Shown piece by piece: positions 1 through 11,391 of a stretch of 64,000 bases of DNA. The first letter of the stretch is position 1. Each line of letters opens with the position of its first letter. Location: the NCBI RefSeq assembly GCF_001610875.1, contig NZ_CP011272.1:2523988-2587987 (forward strand), read 5' to 3'. The DNA comes from Pirellula sp. SH-Sr6A. Its GTDB lineage: Bacteria; Planctomycetota; Planctomycetia; Pirellulales; Pirellulaceae. Below the pieces are notes generated by a model. That model ran no database searches, was not told the origin of the DNA, and worked only from the letters and a program-made list of their open reading frames with translations. Both the position numbers and the translations under genes were made by a program.

Positions 1-390
1 CGGCGGTGCGGTCGCGGAGCTGCCCTGATCCGGCGAAGCGTACAGCGAGTATCCGAGGGACGAAGACTGCTCCATCGACTGATACTGGCTCCAATTGCTG
101 CCGCCCAAATCGGGCCATGGATCGCGGGTCGCTGGAGTTGGGGTGGGAGCAAGGGGACGTGCGAAAGAGACGGGTACCGAAGCAGCGCGATGCAATTGCG
201 ACACAGGGGAACAGCTTCCCGAATTGCATGCGTGGTAACCCTGGCCGTATCCGATTCCGTGGTATCGCCCCAAGTAGGTTAGCACGGGATAATTCGTGCC
301 GTTGCCGAACTGAGCTCGGCATTCGGATGCCCCCAACTCGACACCGAGCAGAGCGAACCCCAATCCGAAAATGCGGTAGCAACGACGCAT
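1..390 (-). CDS. Secreted protein of unknown function, C-terminal end beyond the window
   Basis: This open frame runs off the left edge, so at least 130 codons are present and the C-terminus is missing. The start ATG at 388-390 is preceded by AAAGGAGT (complement of 397-404), a strong ribosome binding site. The N-terminus MRRCYRIFGLGFALLGVELG followed by ASECRAQFGNG looks like a signal peptide with cleavage after AxA-type residues (CRA|Q). The mature part is rich in Ser, Gln, Gly and Pro and shows no domain I recognise. It lies downstream of argG on the same strand with a 164-bp gap, so it may be read with it or from its own promoter. Function unknown. Confidence 0.7.
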   Translation of the reverse strand, partial: MRRCYRIFGLGFALLGVELGASECRAQFGNGTNYPVLTYLGRYHGIGYGQGYHACNSGSCSPVSQLHRAASVPVSFARPLAPTPTPATRDPWPDLGGSNWSQYQSMEQSSSLGYSLYASPDQGSSATAPP

Positions 391-554
391 GCGCTGACTC
401 CTTTCATCGCGAGCGATTTCAACGACCATGCATCGAATTTCGGACCGTGACGAATGCGTCGTGCAGCCAACTGCCTCGGTCCGTGCAACCCCGCAATCGA
501 ATCCGTTGCGACGCGAGGGTTGGGCAAGATTTGCCGGCAGCCGAGACTCTTCGT

Positions 555-1952
<1,398 letters not shown>

Positions 1953-2118
1953 CTACCCATATCCAGTGCGGGCCAAATCCCGAGGCACATCGAAACAGAA
2001 CTGGGGAATAGTAGGATTGGGCGAGTTGGAGAAAATAGGTGCTAGGATCCAGCCCTGACGACCGTTACAATTTCGGCTTCGTACGACGCCACTCAGAGGA
2101 GCATCAAGGAGGTTTTAA

Positions 2119-4047
2119 ATGCCAATACATTCGATTCAACAACGTCGCGCAGGATTTCGCCTTTGGCTATCCCTAACGGCAGTTTTCAGTGCCCCAGTTG
2201 CGGCGGGCCCGTTTGCGGCCCTAGCGGCCTTCGGACAGGAGTCCGAAGAGGCTTCGCCGGCAGCCGTCCCTGCTCCGGCAGCCGCGGTGACACCATCTCC
2301 AGACTCCCCGCAGTTGCGATGGCTACCAGCGATCCAAGCAGCGCAGGAGCGCTTGGATGCAAAATCCTTTCCTTCGACGCAGTCGGCTCGCGAACGGCTA
2401 GACCAAGCCGTCGCGGCGTTCGAATCCTATTTGGACCGAACTCCCGACAATCGCGACCAGTGGAAGGAATTCCTTCGCTGGGGTCAGCTGCGTGCCGAGC
2501 TTGCTAAAGAGCAGCCCGATCAAGACAGTTTGTTGCAACTCGAGAAACGTTTCCGCCAGAACTTCAACGGATTAGAACTCAGCCCCTTCACCAGCGTCCG
2601 AGCCGCTATCCACGATTATTTGGTCGCGTTGCGTTTCGGCTCTGACCCTGGCAAGTCGGTGGAGATCCTGAGCAATCGATTGACGCAATTGGCCGATTTG
2701 ATCCAAAAGTCCGATCTTTCCAAAGATATCAACGCTCGACGCGATGCTGCGTTGACCGTTTCATACTTGGACCAAGCCAATCAAACCCCCGAACTGATTC
2801 GCGAGATCCAAGGGTCCTTTTCGCGGCCCAATGCCCGGGTCCTCCTGACTGCAGACTACGTGAATAATCGATTCGGCCGCGGTGTTTGCGAACCGAATCC
2901 CGTATGTGAAGAGATCTTGGGTACGCGTATTTTCGGTAACAGTATTCTCAGCGGAGCGGTGACTCCCCGATTGCTTCCGAACTCATCGCAGGCCATGGTA
3001 CGACTGCAGCTGCACGGGGATTTCTCCAGTAACAATATTGGCTACAACCGAGGTGTCAAACTCTACACAACCGGTTCGGCTTTCGTATCGGCCAGCGAGA
3101 CGATTTCGCTCGGACCAAACGGATTCATGGCGCTCGGTGATACCAATACCGATGCAAATCTAACCACCAATATCCACGCAATCGACGCCAAGCTGAAGAT
3201 CATTGAGAAGGTTGCCGCGAAGGTCGCTGCCAAGCAGAAGCCACAAGCCGATGCGATCGCTGAAGGTCGCATGGAGATGCGAATCCGCAATCAATTCCAC
3301 CAACAGCTCGTGACTCAACTTTCGGAGTCCAACGAGAAAATCGGCAATCCCTCGATCGTGGAATTGGTCCGTTTGGGACTTAGCAAACCCATGCGATCAT
3401 CGTGGAGCAGTGACCACTATATGGCGATGCTCTGGAAGGTGCAGCAAGATGTTCAGCTCGCTGCGTCATCGTCCTGCCCTCACGTCGTTCCAACGACGGG
3501 TATCGCGTTGCAGATCCACGAGTCGGCCATCGCCAATTTGTTGGACCCAGTATTGGCGGGTCGGATCTTGAACAGCGAAGAGGCCGAGATGTATCGTCAG
3601 CAGTTCGGCGAACTCGCGGCAGGAGCTGTCCGCCGTGAAAACGATGAGCCTTGGGCAATCACCATGGCTGGAAGCCAACCCGTGGAAGTGCAGTTCGAAG
3701 ACTCGAAGATTATCTTCCGTATTCGAACGACGAAGCTCGATCGTGGAGATCAAGCCCTTGATCAACCCGCGACCATCGAGGCGTCGTACACACCGATCTT
3801 GGTCGACGGTGCCCTTCAATTGGTCCGGGACGGTGAAGTTCGCATCGAATTCTACGGACGCCAACAGCGCGGGGTCCGTGCCGTTTCCCTCCGCAGCTTC
3901 TTGAAAAAGAAGTTCGACGACGTCTTCAAGCCCGAATTGCTGGACAAACCACTTCGCATCGACGAAAAACTTCCTGCCGATCTGCAGGGGCTTCGTTTGG
4001 CTTCGATCGTAGTGGATGAAGGATGGCTCCAGGCGCATTTGAACTAA
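2119..4047 (+). CDS. Secreted protein of unknown function, 642 aa
   Basis: The start is well fixed: AAGGAGG sits 6 nt before the ATG. Residues 1-40 form a signal peptide (hydrophobic LWLSLTAVFSAPVAAG, then Ala-rich), followed by a Pro/Ala-rich linker to about residue 60. The rest is soluble, mixed alpha/beta in character, with KIIEKVAAKVAAKQKPQAD (about residue 362) predicted helical. I recognise no catalytic motif or named domain; it resembles large secreted proteins conserved only among planctomycetes. Its last 25 nt overlap the start of the AMP-binding gene, suggesting translational coupling. Likely periplasmic or outer-surface; role unknown. Confidence 0.85.
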   Translation: MPIHSIQQRRAGFRLWLSLTAVFSAPVAAGPFAALAAFGQESEEASPAAVPAPAAAVTPSPDSPQLRWLPAIQAAQERLDAKSFPSTQSARERLDQAVAAFESYLDRTPDNRDQWKEFLRWGQLRAELAKEQPDQDSLLQLEKRFRQNFNGLELSPFTSVRAAIHDYLVALRFGSDPGKSVEILSNRLTQLADLIQKSDLSKDINARRDAALTVSYLDQANQTPELIREIQGSFSRPNARVLLTADYVNNRFGRGVCEPNPVCEEILGTRIFGNSILSGAVTPRLLPNSSQAMVRLQLHGDFSSNNIGYNRGVKLYTTGSAFVSASETISLGPNGFMALGDTNTDANLTTNIHAIDAKLKIIEKVAAKVAAKQKPQADAIAEGRMEMRIRNQFHQQLVTQLSESNEKIGNPSIVELVRLGLSKPMRSSWSSDHYMAMLWKVQQDVQLAASSSCPHVVPTTGIALQIHESAIANLLDPVLAGRILNSEEAEMYRQQFGELAAGAVRRENDEPWAITMAGSQPVEVQFEDSKIIFRIRTTKLDRGDQALDQPATIEASYTPILVDGALQLVRDGEVRIEFYGRQQRGVRAVSLRSFLKKKFDDVFKPELLDKPLRIDEKLPADLQGLRLASIVVDEGWLQAHLN

Positions 4048-5609
4048 GAAACGGCGTCCAGCGAGGTGGAGATCCCCCCCCCTCGGCGTTGATCTATCTT
4101 GCAAAGCATGCTCGGTCCAAGCCCGATTCGGTCGCTTGGATCGAGCGATCTGCGGACCTTCATAAGCCACCCCTGCAGATATCTTGGAGCCAGCTCACAG
4201 GACTAGTTCAAAGCTTTGCTCATGAGCTGTCGCGTACGGGAATTCGTCGCCAGGATCGCGTTGTCCTTTGGGGATTCAATTCATTGGATTGGATCCTCAC
4301 GGATTGGGCCTGCAATGCTCTCGGCGCGACTTCGATTCCGTTGGATCCCCGTCTCCCAGATCAAACCGTTCGCGACATTGTCGATCGAGTTTCACCTCGA
4401 GCCACGTTTCTAGATCCCCTGCATCGGGAACGCGTAGCTGGCCTCCCCCTCCCTAACTGGAGGTCGCTACCTACCGGCGGCGATCCAAGTTGGCTCGATT
4501 CGAGGCTTAAGGATGCAACCATTGGGGACGCATCACAGCCGGCGACCATACTGTTTACGTCAGGGACATCCAACACCCCCAAAGGGGTGATGCTTTCGCA
4601 TGGAAACTTGATCTCCAATGCTTTGGCCAAGCTCAAAGCGATGCCTCAGTTCCCAACCGACCATCGAGTCAATCTCCTTCCATTCGCGCACGCTTATGCC
4701 CGTACTTGCGAACTGACCACCTGGTTGATCAGCGGTTCCTCCATGGAGGTCGCGCGCGGGCTCGATGACTTCTTTTCCAGGCTTCCCTTCGCACGACCGA
4801 CTTTGATCAACGCGGTTCCTTCTGTCTACGAGGCCTTGCTCGCGCGACACCCAGCGTCCACTGAGGCGAATCTTCGGGCGGCTCTAGGTGGTCGGATCCG
4901 ACAGCTGGCCAGCGGTGGAGCCCCATTGCACTACGCCCTACGAACCTGCTTCCAGGACGCGGGAATGCCCATCTATCAAGGGTACGGGCTCACGGAAACG
5001 AGCCCCGTCGTCTGCTCGAATATCCATCCGGACTCCGGCGCACCCACTTGTTTAGATGGTGTCGGTCCACCGGTTGAGGGAACGGAAGTGATGCTCGACA
5101 CGGACTCGAATCTCTGGGTGCGAGGGCTCAACGTCATGATGGGCTACTGGGACGATCCTGAGGAGACGAATCGACGCTGGAGAAGATTCGACGGTCCGCA
5201 CGAAGGGGATTGGTTTCACACAGGCGACTTGGCAAGACGCATCGAAGGGACCCCATCGCTCGAGATTCTAGGTCGATGCGACGATACGATCGTGCTGGCA
5301 AATGGCTACAAACTTCATCCGCTTGCGATCGAGGCTCAGTTGAGCAAGATTCCGTATTTGGAAAATTCCGTCGTGATTCCCGCGTCCAACGGCACTTGGC
5401 GAATCTGCGTTTCGGGCAGGAAGGAATCGATCGGTTCGGACCAATTAGTGGACTTGGAAAAGCAAGTTCTCGTTCGGTGCAGTCAGGAGTTTAGAAATCT
5501 GTTTTCCAAGATCGTGATTTGCCCCGAACCATGGACCGTCGAATCCGGATTGCTCAACTTCAAGGGAGCGAAGCGCCGGAATGAGTTTGCCGCACGATTT
5601 GGTCGTTAG
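4023..5609 (+). CDS. AMP-binding acyl-CoA synthetase / ligase
   Basis: Adenylate-forming enzyme of the ANL superfamily, expected to activate a carboxylic acid (probably a fatty acid) with ATP for transfer to CoA or a carrier protein. Visible motifs: the P-loop-like LFTSGTSNTPKG (177-188), the YQGYGLTETSPV core near residue 320, the GDWFHTGDLARR hinge-side motif and RCDDTIVLANGYKLHP toward the C-terminus. The C-terminal Lys region (LLNFKGAKRRNEF) is shorter and less canonical than usual. Length 528 aa is normal. The start overlaps the preceding gene by 25 nt and lacks a clear ribosome binding site, so a slightly later start is possible. Substrate cannot be told from sequence. Confidence 0.88.
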   Translation: MAPGAFELRNGVQRGGDPPPSALIYLAKHARSKPDSVAWIERSADLHKPPLQISWSQLTGLVQSFAHELSRTGIRRQDRVVLWGFNSLDWILTDWACNALGATSIPLDPRLPDQTVRDIVDRVSPRATFLDPLHRERVAGLPLPNWRSLPTGGDPSWLDSRLKDATIGDASQPATILFTSGTSNTPKGVMLSHGNLISNALAKLKAMPQFPTDHRVNLLPFAHAYARTCELTTWLISGSSMEVARGLDDFFSRLPFARPTLINAVPSVYEALLARHPASTEANLRAALGGRIRQLASGGAPLHYALRTCFQDAGMPIYQGYGLTETSPVVCSNIHPDSGAPTCLDGVGPPVEGTEVMLDTDSNLWVRGLNVMMGYWDDPEETNRRWRRFDGPHEGDWFHTGDLARRIEGTPSLEILGRCDDTIVLANGYKLHPLAIEAQLSKIPYLENSVVIPASNGTWRICVSGRKESIGSDQLVDLEKQVLVRCSQEFRNLFSKIVICPEPWTVESGLLNFKGAKRRNEFAARFGR

Positions 5610-5618
5610 ACGTGCGAT

Positions 5619-8201
5619 CTACTCGTATTGAAGAGCCTTCGAAAGGTTGATTCGCGCAGCGCGTTCTGCGGGGATCCAGGAGGCCACGATGACAACGAGG
5701 AGTTCAAAGAGCAGACCGCCTCCCAGCAACCATGGGTAGATTTTGAAGGCAACATCGTGACCCGTCACTTGCATGGTCGTGAGGTTGATCAAGTAGGAAA
5801 TCCAGACCCCCGTAAGCACTCCGGGGACGATCCCGATAAGTCCCATAATGAGAGCTTGGGCAAAGATCATGCGACGCACTTGCCGGCGTGTCATGGCGAC
5901 GACACGCAGCATCCCGATTTCACGGGTTTGCTCGAGGATGTTCATCGCTAGTGTATTGATCAATCCAAAGGCTGCGATAATCGAGCCCAGGATCAACACC
6001 GCCCACAATCCGCCTACCACTCCGTTGAGCGTATCGCGAATCACCTTTACCAAATCGGCGTACGACTGGAACATCAGACCCGTTTCATCGCACAAGCTCC
6101 TCAACCTCGCTTCTAGCGACTTCAAAGCTTCTGGCTTCGATTTCACCACAATCACATCGGTTCCTTCAACGTTTAGCAATCGCTTTGCGTTATCGGATTC
6201 GAGATAGAGGGTCAGTCCTCCCGCGATGTATTCATTGGTCACACCCACGATTTCTAGATCGGAAGAACCATCGTTGGTCTCGAGAGGAATCGTATCGCCG
6301 CGATGGAGATTGAGTCGTTGTGAGAGAACGGATCCGAGGACCACTTTCCCTTTCTGAACTCCGTCCATAACCTCTTTCTCCTCCCCTTCCACGAGATCGA
6401 AATAGTCCTGGGAGGTTGAGTTAAACTTGCGAACGACGACGACGACGGAATTTTCGCCGGACCGAGCCCGGACAAATCGGAGCGTATCCACAACATCGAC
6501 ACCTGGCATCGCAGCCACTTGTTCGGTTAGACCGTCTGGCATATCGGCCGATTGCCCGCTGTTCATGTCGGGCATCGCGGCGCGGATGAAAAAATCTCCG
6601 ATGATAGAACGTTGATACCACCCTTCGACGTTTCCGATATTGTCGAGAATAGTGCTGGCCATTCCCAGACCGGTACTCATCGCGATAAAGACTATCCCGA
6701 TCGTCAAGGAACTTCGGCCACGGTGGCGAAGGATCTGTCGACGAGCAAGCTGGGCTTCGGTTTTCAGAATGGGTGAGATGAGCTTGGCGACCCAATCGGT
6801 CAAATCGCTGATGATGCCTGGGAGCAGGAAAATCATTCCCACGATCATCACGACAGCGCCGGTTATGGCGTGGCTCTCGTCGATCATTCCAGAGACAGAT
6901 AGAAACTGGGTCAAACCACCGACGGTGATCATAGTTGTTCCGAAGACGAGCCAACCGATTCGAGAGGAGCCGAACTCACCCGTTGCGACGACGCGCATCG
7001 CTTCGGCCGGTGAAAGCTGTGACGCTCGGAAGGCTGGGAAAAATGCCCCCAAAAACGCGACGACCAGACCCGCAATCGCTGCGCTCAAATAGGGCCAGAT
7101 CGACCACGGACTTTGCGGGATCGAAATCTGAAGGAGTTTCGACGTAGATTGATTCAGGAGGGATGCACCGAAGTAGCCGACGATGCACCCGAGCACAATT
7201 CCGATCGCTCCCAACCAGAGCCCTTCGCGAACAATCATCCAAAGCAGTTGCCCACGGAGCGCCCCCATCGATCGGAGAATCCCCAACTGCCGTCGGCGTT
7301 CTCCGACATTCATCTGAAACGTGTTGTAGATGATGAAGGCAGAGATCAAGAGTGCAAAGGCCGTGGCCAGACGCAGACCTTGCTGCATCGCGATGGTGCT
7401 CTCCCCGGCAACTTGACTCCGCAGAGCAGGCTCGCGCACTTTCATTCCTTCCGGAAGCTGGCTGGAAATCGCAGCCATTACCTCCGCCGCGTCCGCTTTC
7501 GGCTTGAGCACGACCTGAACCGCATCCAGCTTTCCGTTGGCTTGCGACCAGCGCTGAATGGTTCGCAACTGCCCGACCACCAACCCCGACTGCAATCCTG
7601 CGCTCGCATCATTCGCCTTGATCAAGCCGACAACGGTCGCGTTTTGGCCGAACGATCGTGTGAGGAGCCGGAGCTGCGACCCTACCTTGATCTTTGCCGA
7701 CTGCGCGAACCCAGCATCGATCAGGACCGATTGTCGATCGCTTTCTTCGTAGGTGAGCTCTTTTCCCTCGACAACCGTGTAGCCGCGAACTTGTTTGTCC
7801 AAATCGGGCATGACTCCTAAAAGCTGAACACGATAGGAAATCGGTTTCTTCGATTCGCTGGAGTCCGCAGATTTTTCGGCCTCTTTTCCTGGCTCTTTGG
7901 CGGGCACAACCTGCATATTGGAAAAGCGTCTTAGGATCGGCGATGCAACTTGGACAGCATCGAGTTTTGCGACGAATTCCAAAGGTTTGCCGTCAAAGGA
8001 GGCTCCGCCAACCCCCTCGATTTCGAGGGATGCTTTTCCAGTTACGGACTGAACCATCGCCTCCTGGGCCAGCCGGGCCGAATTCGAGGCTAGCGAGGTT
8101 GCGACGATCGCGCTGACCCCGATGACAACACTAAGCAAGGTCAGGAGGCTGCGCAGCGGTCTACTCTGGATTTCGCGTCTGGAGAGCTTTCCAAGAGGCA
8201 T
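5619..8201 (-). CDS. ABC transporter permease, FtsX/MacB-type, 860 aa
   Basis: Large permease with two FtsX-type halves. The N-terminus (residues about 20-40) is a membrane segment followed by a long extracytoplasmic MacB_PCD-like domain. Membrane segments cluster near 285-410 and 430-470, then a second soluble domain, and three more segments at the C-terminus (about 740-850). It shares a TAATG junction (1-nt overlap) with the upstream ATPase gene, so the two are co-translated and form one transporter. Such LolCDE/MacB-like systems move lipoproteins or other hydrophobic molecules out of or through the inner membrane by mechanotransmission rather than transport across a pore. Convergent with the AMP-ligase gene, 9 bp apart. 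Confidence 0.9.
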   Translation of the reverse strand: MPLGKLSRREIQSRPLRSLLTLLSVVIGVSAIVATSLASNSARLAQEAMVQSVTGKASLEIEGVGGASFDGKPLEFVAKLDAVQVASPILRRFSNMQVVPAKEPGKEAEKSADSSESKKPISYRVQLLGVMPDLDKQVRGYTVVEGKELTYEESDRQSVLIDAGFAQSAKIKVGSQLRLLTRSFGQNATVVGLIKANDASAGLQSGLVVGQLRTIQRWSQANGKLDAVQVVLKPKADAAEVMAAISSQLPEGMKVREPALRSQVAGESTIAMQQGLRLATAFALLISAFIIYNTFQMNVGERRRQLGILRSMGALRGQLLWMIVREGLWLGAIGIVLGCIVGYFGASLLNQSTSKLLQISIPQSPWSIWPYLSAAIAGLVVAFLGAFFPAFRASQLSPAEAMRVVATGEFGSSRIGWLVFGTTMITVGGLTQFLSVSGMIDESHAITGAVVMIVGMIFLLPGIISDLTDWVAKLISPILKTEAQLARRQILRHRGRSSLTIGIVFIAMSTGLGMASTILDNIGNVEGWYQRSIIGDFFIRAAMPDMNSGQSADMPDGLTEQVAAMPGVDVVDTLRFVRARSGENSVVVVVRKFNSTSQDYFDLVEGEEKEVMDGVQKGKVVLGSVLSQRLNLHRGDTIPLETNDGSSDLEIVGVTNEYIAGGLTLYLESDNAKRLLNVEGTDVIVVKSKPEALKSLEARLRSLCDETGLMFQSYADLVKVIRDTLNGVVGGLWAVLILGSIIAAFGLINTLAMNILEQTREIGMLRVVAMTRRQVRRMIFAQALIMGLIGIVPGVLTGVWISYLINLTTMQVTGHDVAFKIYPWLLGGGLLFELLVVIVASWIPAERAARINLSKALQYE

Positions 8202-8995
8202 TAGCGATTTCCCTCCGAGAGGATCGCATCACTTGCCGAGGTTTGAGGGGCGTGCGACGAAGATCCTGACCCGGCAGGGGTAGGGACGGATGGAAAAGTG
8301 GCGGCGAATTCGGCTTGGGAAAGGTCCCTCTCAATGTTCCCATCGCGGAACATCAGCAATCGGAATGCAGATTTCGCGACGTTTGCATCGTGCGTGACCA
8401 TGATGATCGTCTGCTTGTGGTCGGCGGCCAGGCTATGAAGAAGAGCCGTGACCCGAGCGCTCTGACGGGAGTCCAAGTTCCCGGTGGGTTCGTCCGCCAG
8501 CAAAATCGCCGGCTGAATTGCCAAAGCTCGGGCGACCGCGACTCGCTGTTGCTCCCCCCCTGACATTTTGGACGGGATGTGGTCGGCTCGATGCCCGAGT
8601 TCCACACGTTCTAGTGACTCCATGGCACGCCGCTTCGCCTCCTTGGCGTCTACACCGTCCAATTCCAACGGGAGCGACACGTTCTCTAAGGCGGTGAGCG
8701 TGGGAATCAGATTGAAGGCCTGGAATACGAACCCGATTTTGCGGCGACGGAGCAAGGTCCGTTCGTCATCCGACAAATTCGCAATATCGACCCCGTCCAA
8801 GATGACCTCGCCGCTAGAGGGAGGTTCGATTCCACCGAGAATGCTGAGGAGAGTGCTCTTCCCTGATCCGGAAGGCCCCATCAGCGCGACAAATTCCCCG
8901 CTTTCGATCGAGAGGTCCACGCCACGCAGTACTTCGACAGCGACATCCCCTGTCCCAAACTGCTTGCGAAGATTCCTGGTTGAAATGATTGGCAT
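8201..8995 (-). CDS. ABC transporter ATP-binding protein, LolD/MacB-like
   Basis: ATPase partner of the FtsX-type permease directly downstream (1-nt overlap, TAATG). From the ATG at 8995: Walker A GPSGSGKST at 40-48, Q-loop FQAFNLIP at 91-98, signature MSGGEQQ at 144-150, Walker B AILLADEPT at 163-171. The frame is open for a further 58 codons upstream (to 9169), but that extension is low in family likeness and the domain begins exactly at MPIISTRNLRK, so I chose 8995. A Ser/Pro-rich tail of about 35 residues follows the ATPase domain. Cytoplasmic face of the inner membrane. Confidence 0.93.
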   Translation of the reverse strand: MPIISTRNLRKQFGTGDVAVEVLRGVDLSIESGEFVALMGPSGSGKSTLLSILGGIEPPSSGEVILDGVDIANLSDDERTLLRRRKIGFVFQAFNLIPTLTALENVSLPLELDGVDAKEAKRRAMESLERVELGHRADHIPSKMSGGEQQRVAVARALAIQPAILLADEPTGNLDSRQSARVTALLHSLAADHKQTIIMVTHDANVAKSAFRLLMFRDGNIERDLSQAEFAATFPSVPTPAGSGSSSHAPQTSASDAILSEGNR

Positions 8996-9193
8996 AGGGC
9001 TGCAAGAAAAGGAGGTATCGTTCGGTGCAAAACGACGGGCCGATTCGCGCCTGCTTGGAGAAAAGGGAACTCCCGATGCGACGTTTCGTCCCACCGGAAG
9101 CCACCCAGTGTACTCCAAGACAGAGGCTCCTGCGAGCCATGTGGCGCTCCGACCGTTCCTAGGCGTCACACCGGGACATTCCGGCTCGGGCCA

Positions 9194-9691
9194 TCAGGCA
9201 GAATAGACCCATCGTTCATATTCCGTCGGCCAATCGTTTTGGGAATCTGCTGGAACATACATCCGTTCGGCGCAGGTGTATTGTTCTAGCCCCAGATGGG
9301 ACATTCGGGTGTCCCCGGGCACATCCGCCAACACACGCGTCAAATGGACAACCCCACATTCTGGCAACAGCAACCTGTAGATCTCCGCTCCGCCCACCAG
9401 AAACAATCGCCCCTGGGGTGGCAAACTCGCAATCGCGTCGTTCCAATCCCGTACGACGTGGCACCCCGGGACTTGAAGTCCCCCTTGGCGACTTAAAATC
9501 CAAGTCTGCCGACCTGGGAGCGGACGACCTATCGATTCATAGGTCTTCCGCCCCATGAGCAAAGCATGCCCCATCGTGATCTTGCGGAACCGCATCAAGT
9601 CCGATCGAAGCCTCCATGGCAACCCCTGTTTGTCACCAATCACGCCGTTGCGAGCGATCGCCAGGACCGCTTCAAACCTTGAATTTGGCAT
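9194..9691 (-). CDS. folA: Dihydrofolate reductase
   Basis: Reduces dihydrofolate to tetrahydrofolate with NADPH. The N-terminus has the family pattern of a conserved strand, ARNGVIGDKQGLPWRL (Met20-loop region with the Trp) and then LMRFRKITMGHALLMGRKTYESIG, where the Asp/Glu acid and the nucleotide-binding MGRKTYES motif are clear; LFLVGGAEIYRLLLP is the second NADPH-binding motif. 165 aa is typical. It is divergent from the carotenoid-type desaturase gene. The ABC ATPase gene follows on the same strand after 198 bp. Confidence 0.95.
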   Translation of the reverse strand: MPNSRFEAVLAIARNGVIGDKQGLPWRLRSDLMRFRKITMGHALLMGRKTYESIGRPLPGRQTWILSRQGGLQVPGCHVVRDWNDAIASLPPQGRLFLVGGAEIYRLLLPECGVVHLTRVLADVPGDTRMSHLGLEQYTCAERMYVPADSQNDWPTEYERWVYSA

Positions 9692-9835
9692 ATACGCGCC
9701 GCGGCAATCGTGAGAGATTGAGGGAATAGGAAGGCGGACGTTGGACGCAAAGGATGCTACCCAAGTCCGCTTGTCGACTCGCTATAAATGATCGACCAGA
9801 ATCATACCCATAAGCGAAATTGGCGACTAGCGAAC

Positions 9836-11383
9836 ATGACGACGCGCAAAGTGGTGGTAATAGGAGCCGGACCCGGCGGACTGGCGACTGCTCTCCAACT
9901 GGCACACTCGGGTGCACAAGTCACAATTTTGGAAGCGAGGGATGTTGTCGGCGGGCGATGCTCCACCCTCCGAGCCCAAGGCTTCTCCTTCGACGTCGGC
10001 CCCACGTTTTACCTCTACCCTCGCATTCTCAAGGAAATCTTTGAATCGATCGGGCGGAATATCGACGACGAGATTCCAATGAAAAAATTGGATCCGCAAT
10101 ACCGCATCAGCTTCGGATCCGGCGGGGAGCTGGACTGCACTCCAAATCTCCAAGAAATGGATCGGCAGATTCGAGAACTTTCGCCAGCGGATGCTGGCGC
10201 CGTATTTCGCTACATCCAAAAGAATCGGACCAAATTGGAACGGTTTCGACCCATTTTGGAATCTCCGTTCAATAGCATGCTCGACTTGCTGCGCCCCTCG
10301 CTTGCAGCCGCTGCCCCGTATGTGAAACCTTGGAAATCGCTCGGAAACGACTTGGAGAGCTTCTTCAAGGATCCGAGATTGGTAATCGCATTTTCGTTCC
10401 AAGCGAAGTACCTCGGAATGTCCCCATTTCGATGCCCGAGTCTCTTTTCGATCCTCTCGTTCTTGGAGTACGAGTACGGCGTCTTCCACCCCTACGGGGG
10501 ATGCGGGCGCGTGAGCGAGAGAATGGCCGAGATTGCGGAAGAGGAGGGCTGCGATGTTCGTGTCAACGAACCCGTTACCAAACTCCACTTCAAGGGGCGT
10601 CGCGTCACCGCAGTCGAAACGCAGGAGGGCATTTACGAAGCGGACGCGATTGTGATCAACGCCGATTTTGCCCATGCCATGCAAAAGCTCGTTCCCAATC
10701 ACCTCCGTCGCCGCTGGTCGGATGAGAAACTGGCGAAGAAGAAATTCTCCTGCTCGACCTTCATGATGTATCTCGGCGTCGAAGGGTCCTATCCCGACGA
10801 AAAGCACCACACGATCCACATTGCCAAGGACTACCAAAAGAACCTTTACGAGATCGAACAGTCGAAAGTCCTGCCGAGCGATCCCTCGATCTACATCCAA
10901 AATCCCTGCATCACCGATCCGTCCATGGCTCCAGCGGGAAAAAGTTCGCTCTATGTCCTCGTCCCTGTCCCGCACGTGAGCCCCAACACGCCTTGGGATG
11001 ATACGCAACGCACATACTTCCGACACCTGACTCTGCGAAAAATGGAGGAAGTCGGTTTCCCGGATATTCGGGAAAGGATTGTTTACGAGAAAGTCGTAAC
11101 GCCAGCCGACTGGAGAGATCAGTTCTATGTCTACCAAGGTGCCACGTTCAACCTCGCCCACAATCTAGGCCAAATGCTCCACCGCCGCCCGCATAACAAA
11201 TTTGAAGAACTCGACGGAGTCTATTTGGTCGGAGGTGGCACTCACCCTGGGAGCGGCTTGCCTGTGATCTACGAATCCTCGAGGATCACCTGCAAGCAAC
11301 TCTTGCCCGATCTAGGTCTGCCCTCGCAGTTTATTCGTGATATGCGTCCCTTAGATCGCCCTGAACCCGAGTTGGTTAGTTAG
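9836..11383 (+). CDS. FAD-dependent desaturase, CrtI/CrtN-type (phytoene desaturase family)
   Basis: Flavoprotein amine-oxidase-fold enzyme. Starting at the ATG at 9836, the Rossmann motif VVVIGAGPGGLATALQLA begins at residue 5, followed by LEARDVVGGRCST, the second FAD motif; the C-terminus carries GVYLVGGGTHPGSGLPVIYES, the hallmark of CrtI-type carotenoid desaturases. The frame is open 16 codons further upstream (9788) but the fold starts at 9836. Planctomycetes are known to make C30 carotenoids by the squalene route using CrtN/CrtP-type enzymes, so a role in pigment synthesis is plausible; exact substrate is inference. It heads a plus-strand run: glutathione peroxidase begins 8 nt after its stop. 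Confidence 0.88.
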   Translation: MTTRKVVVIGAGPGGLATALQLAHSGAQVTILEARDVVGGRCSTLRAQGFSFDVGPTFYLYPRILKEIFESIGRNIDDEIPMKKLDPQYRISFGSGGELDCTPNLQEMDRQIRELSPADAGAVFRYIQKNRTKLERFRPILESPFNSMLDLLRPSLAAAAPYVKPWKSLGNDLESFFKDPRLVIAFSFQAKYLGMSPFRCPSLFSILSFLEYEYGVFHPYGGCGRVSERMAEIAEEEGCDVRVNEPVTKLHFKGRRVTAVETQEGIYEADAIVINADFAHAMQKLVPNHLRRRWSDEKLAKKKFSCSTFMMYLGVEGSYPDEKHHTIHIAKDYQKNLYEIEQSKVLPSDPSIYIQNPCITDPSMAPAGKSSLYVLVPVPHVSPNTPWDDTQRTYFRHLTLRKMEEVGFPDIRERIVYEKVVTPADWRDQFYVYQGATFNLAHNLGQMLHRRPHNKFEELDGVYLVGGGTHPGSGLPVIYESSRITCKQLLPDLGLPSQFIRDMRPLDRPEPELVS

Positions 11384-11391
11384 GTTGGAAC

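Noticed and set aside
9827-11161. 444-aa minus-strand ORF antisense to the desaturase gene
   Set aside because: Long only because of the codon pattern of the real gene on the other strand; no family likeness, Arg/His/Val-rich shadow composition.
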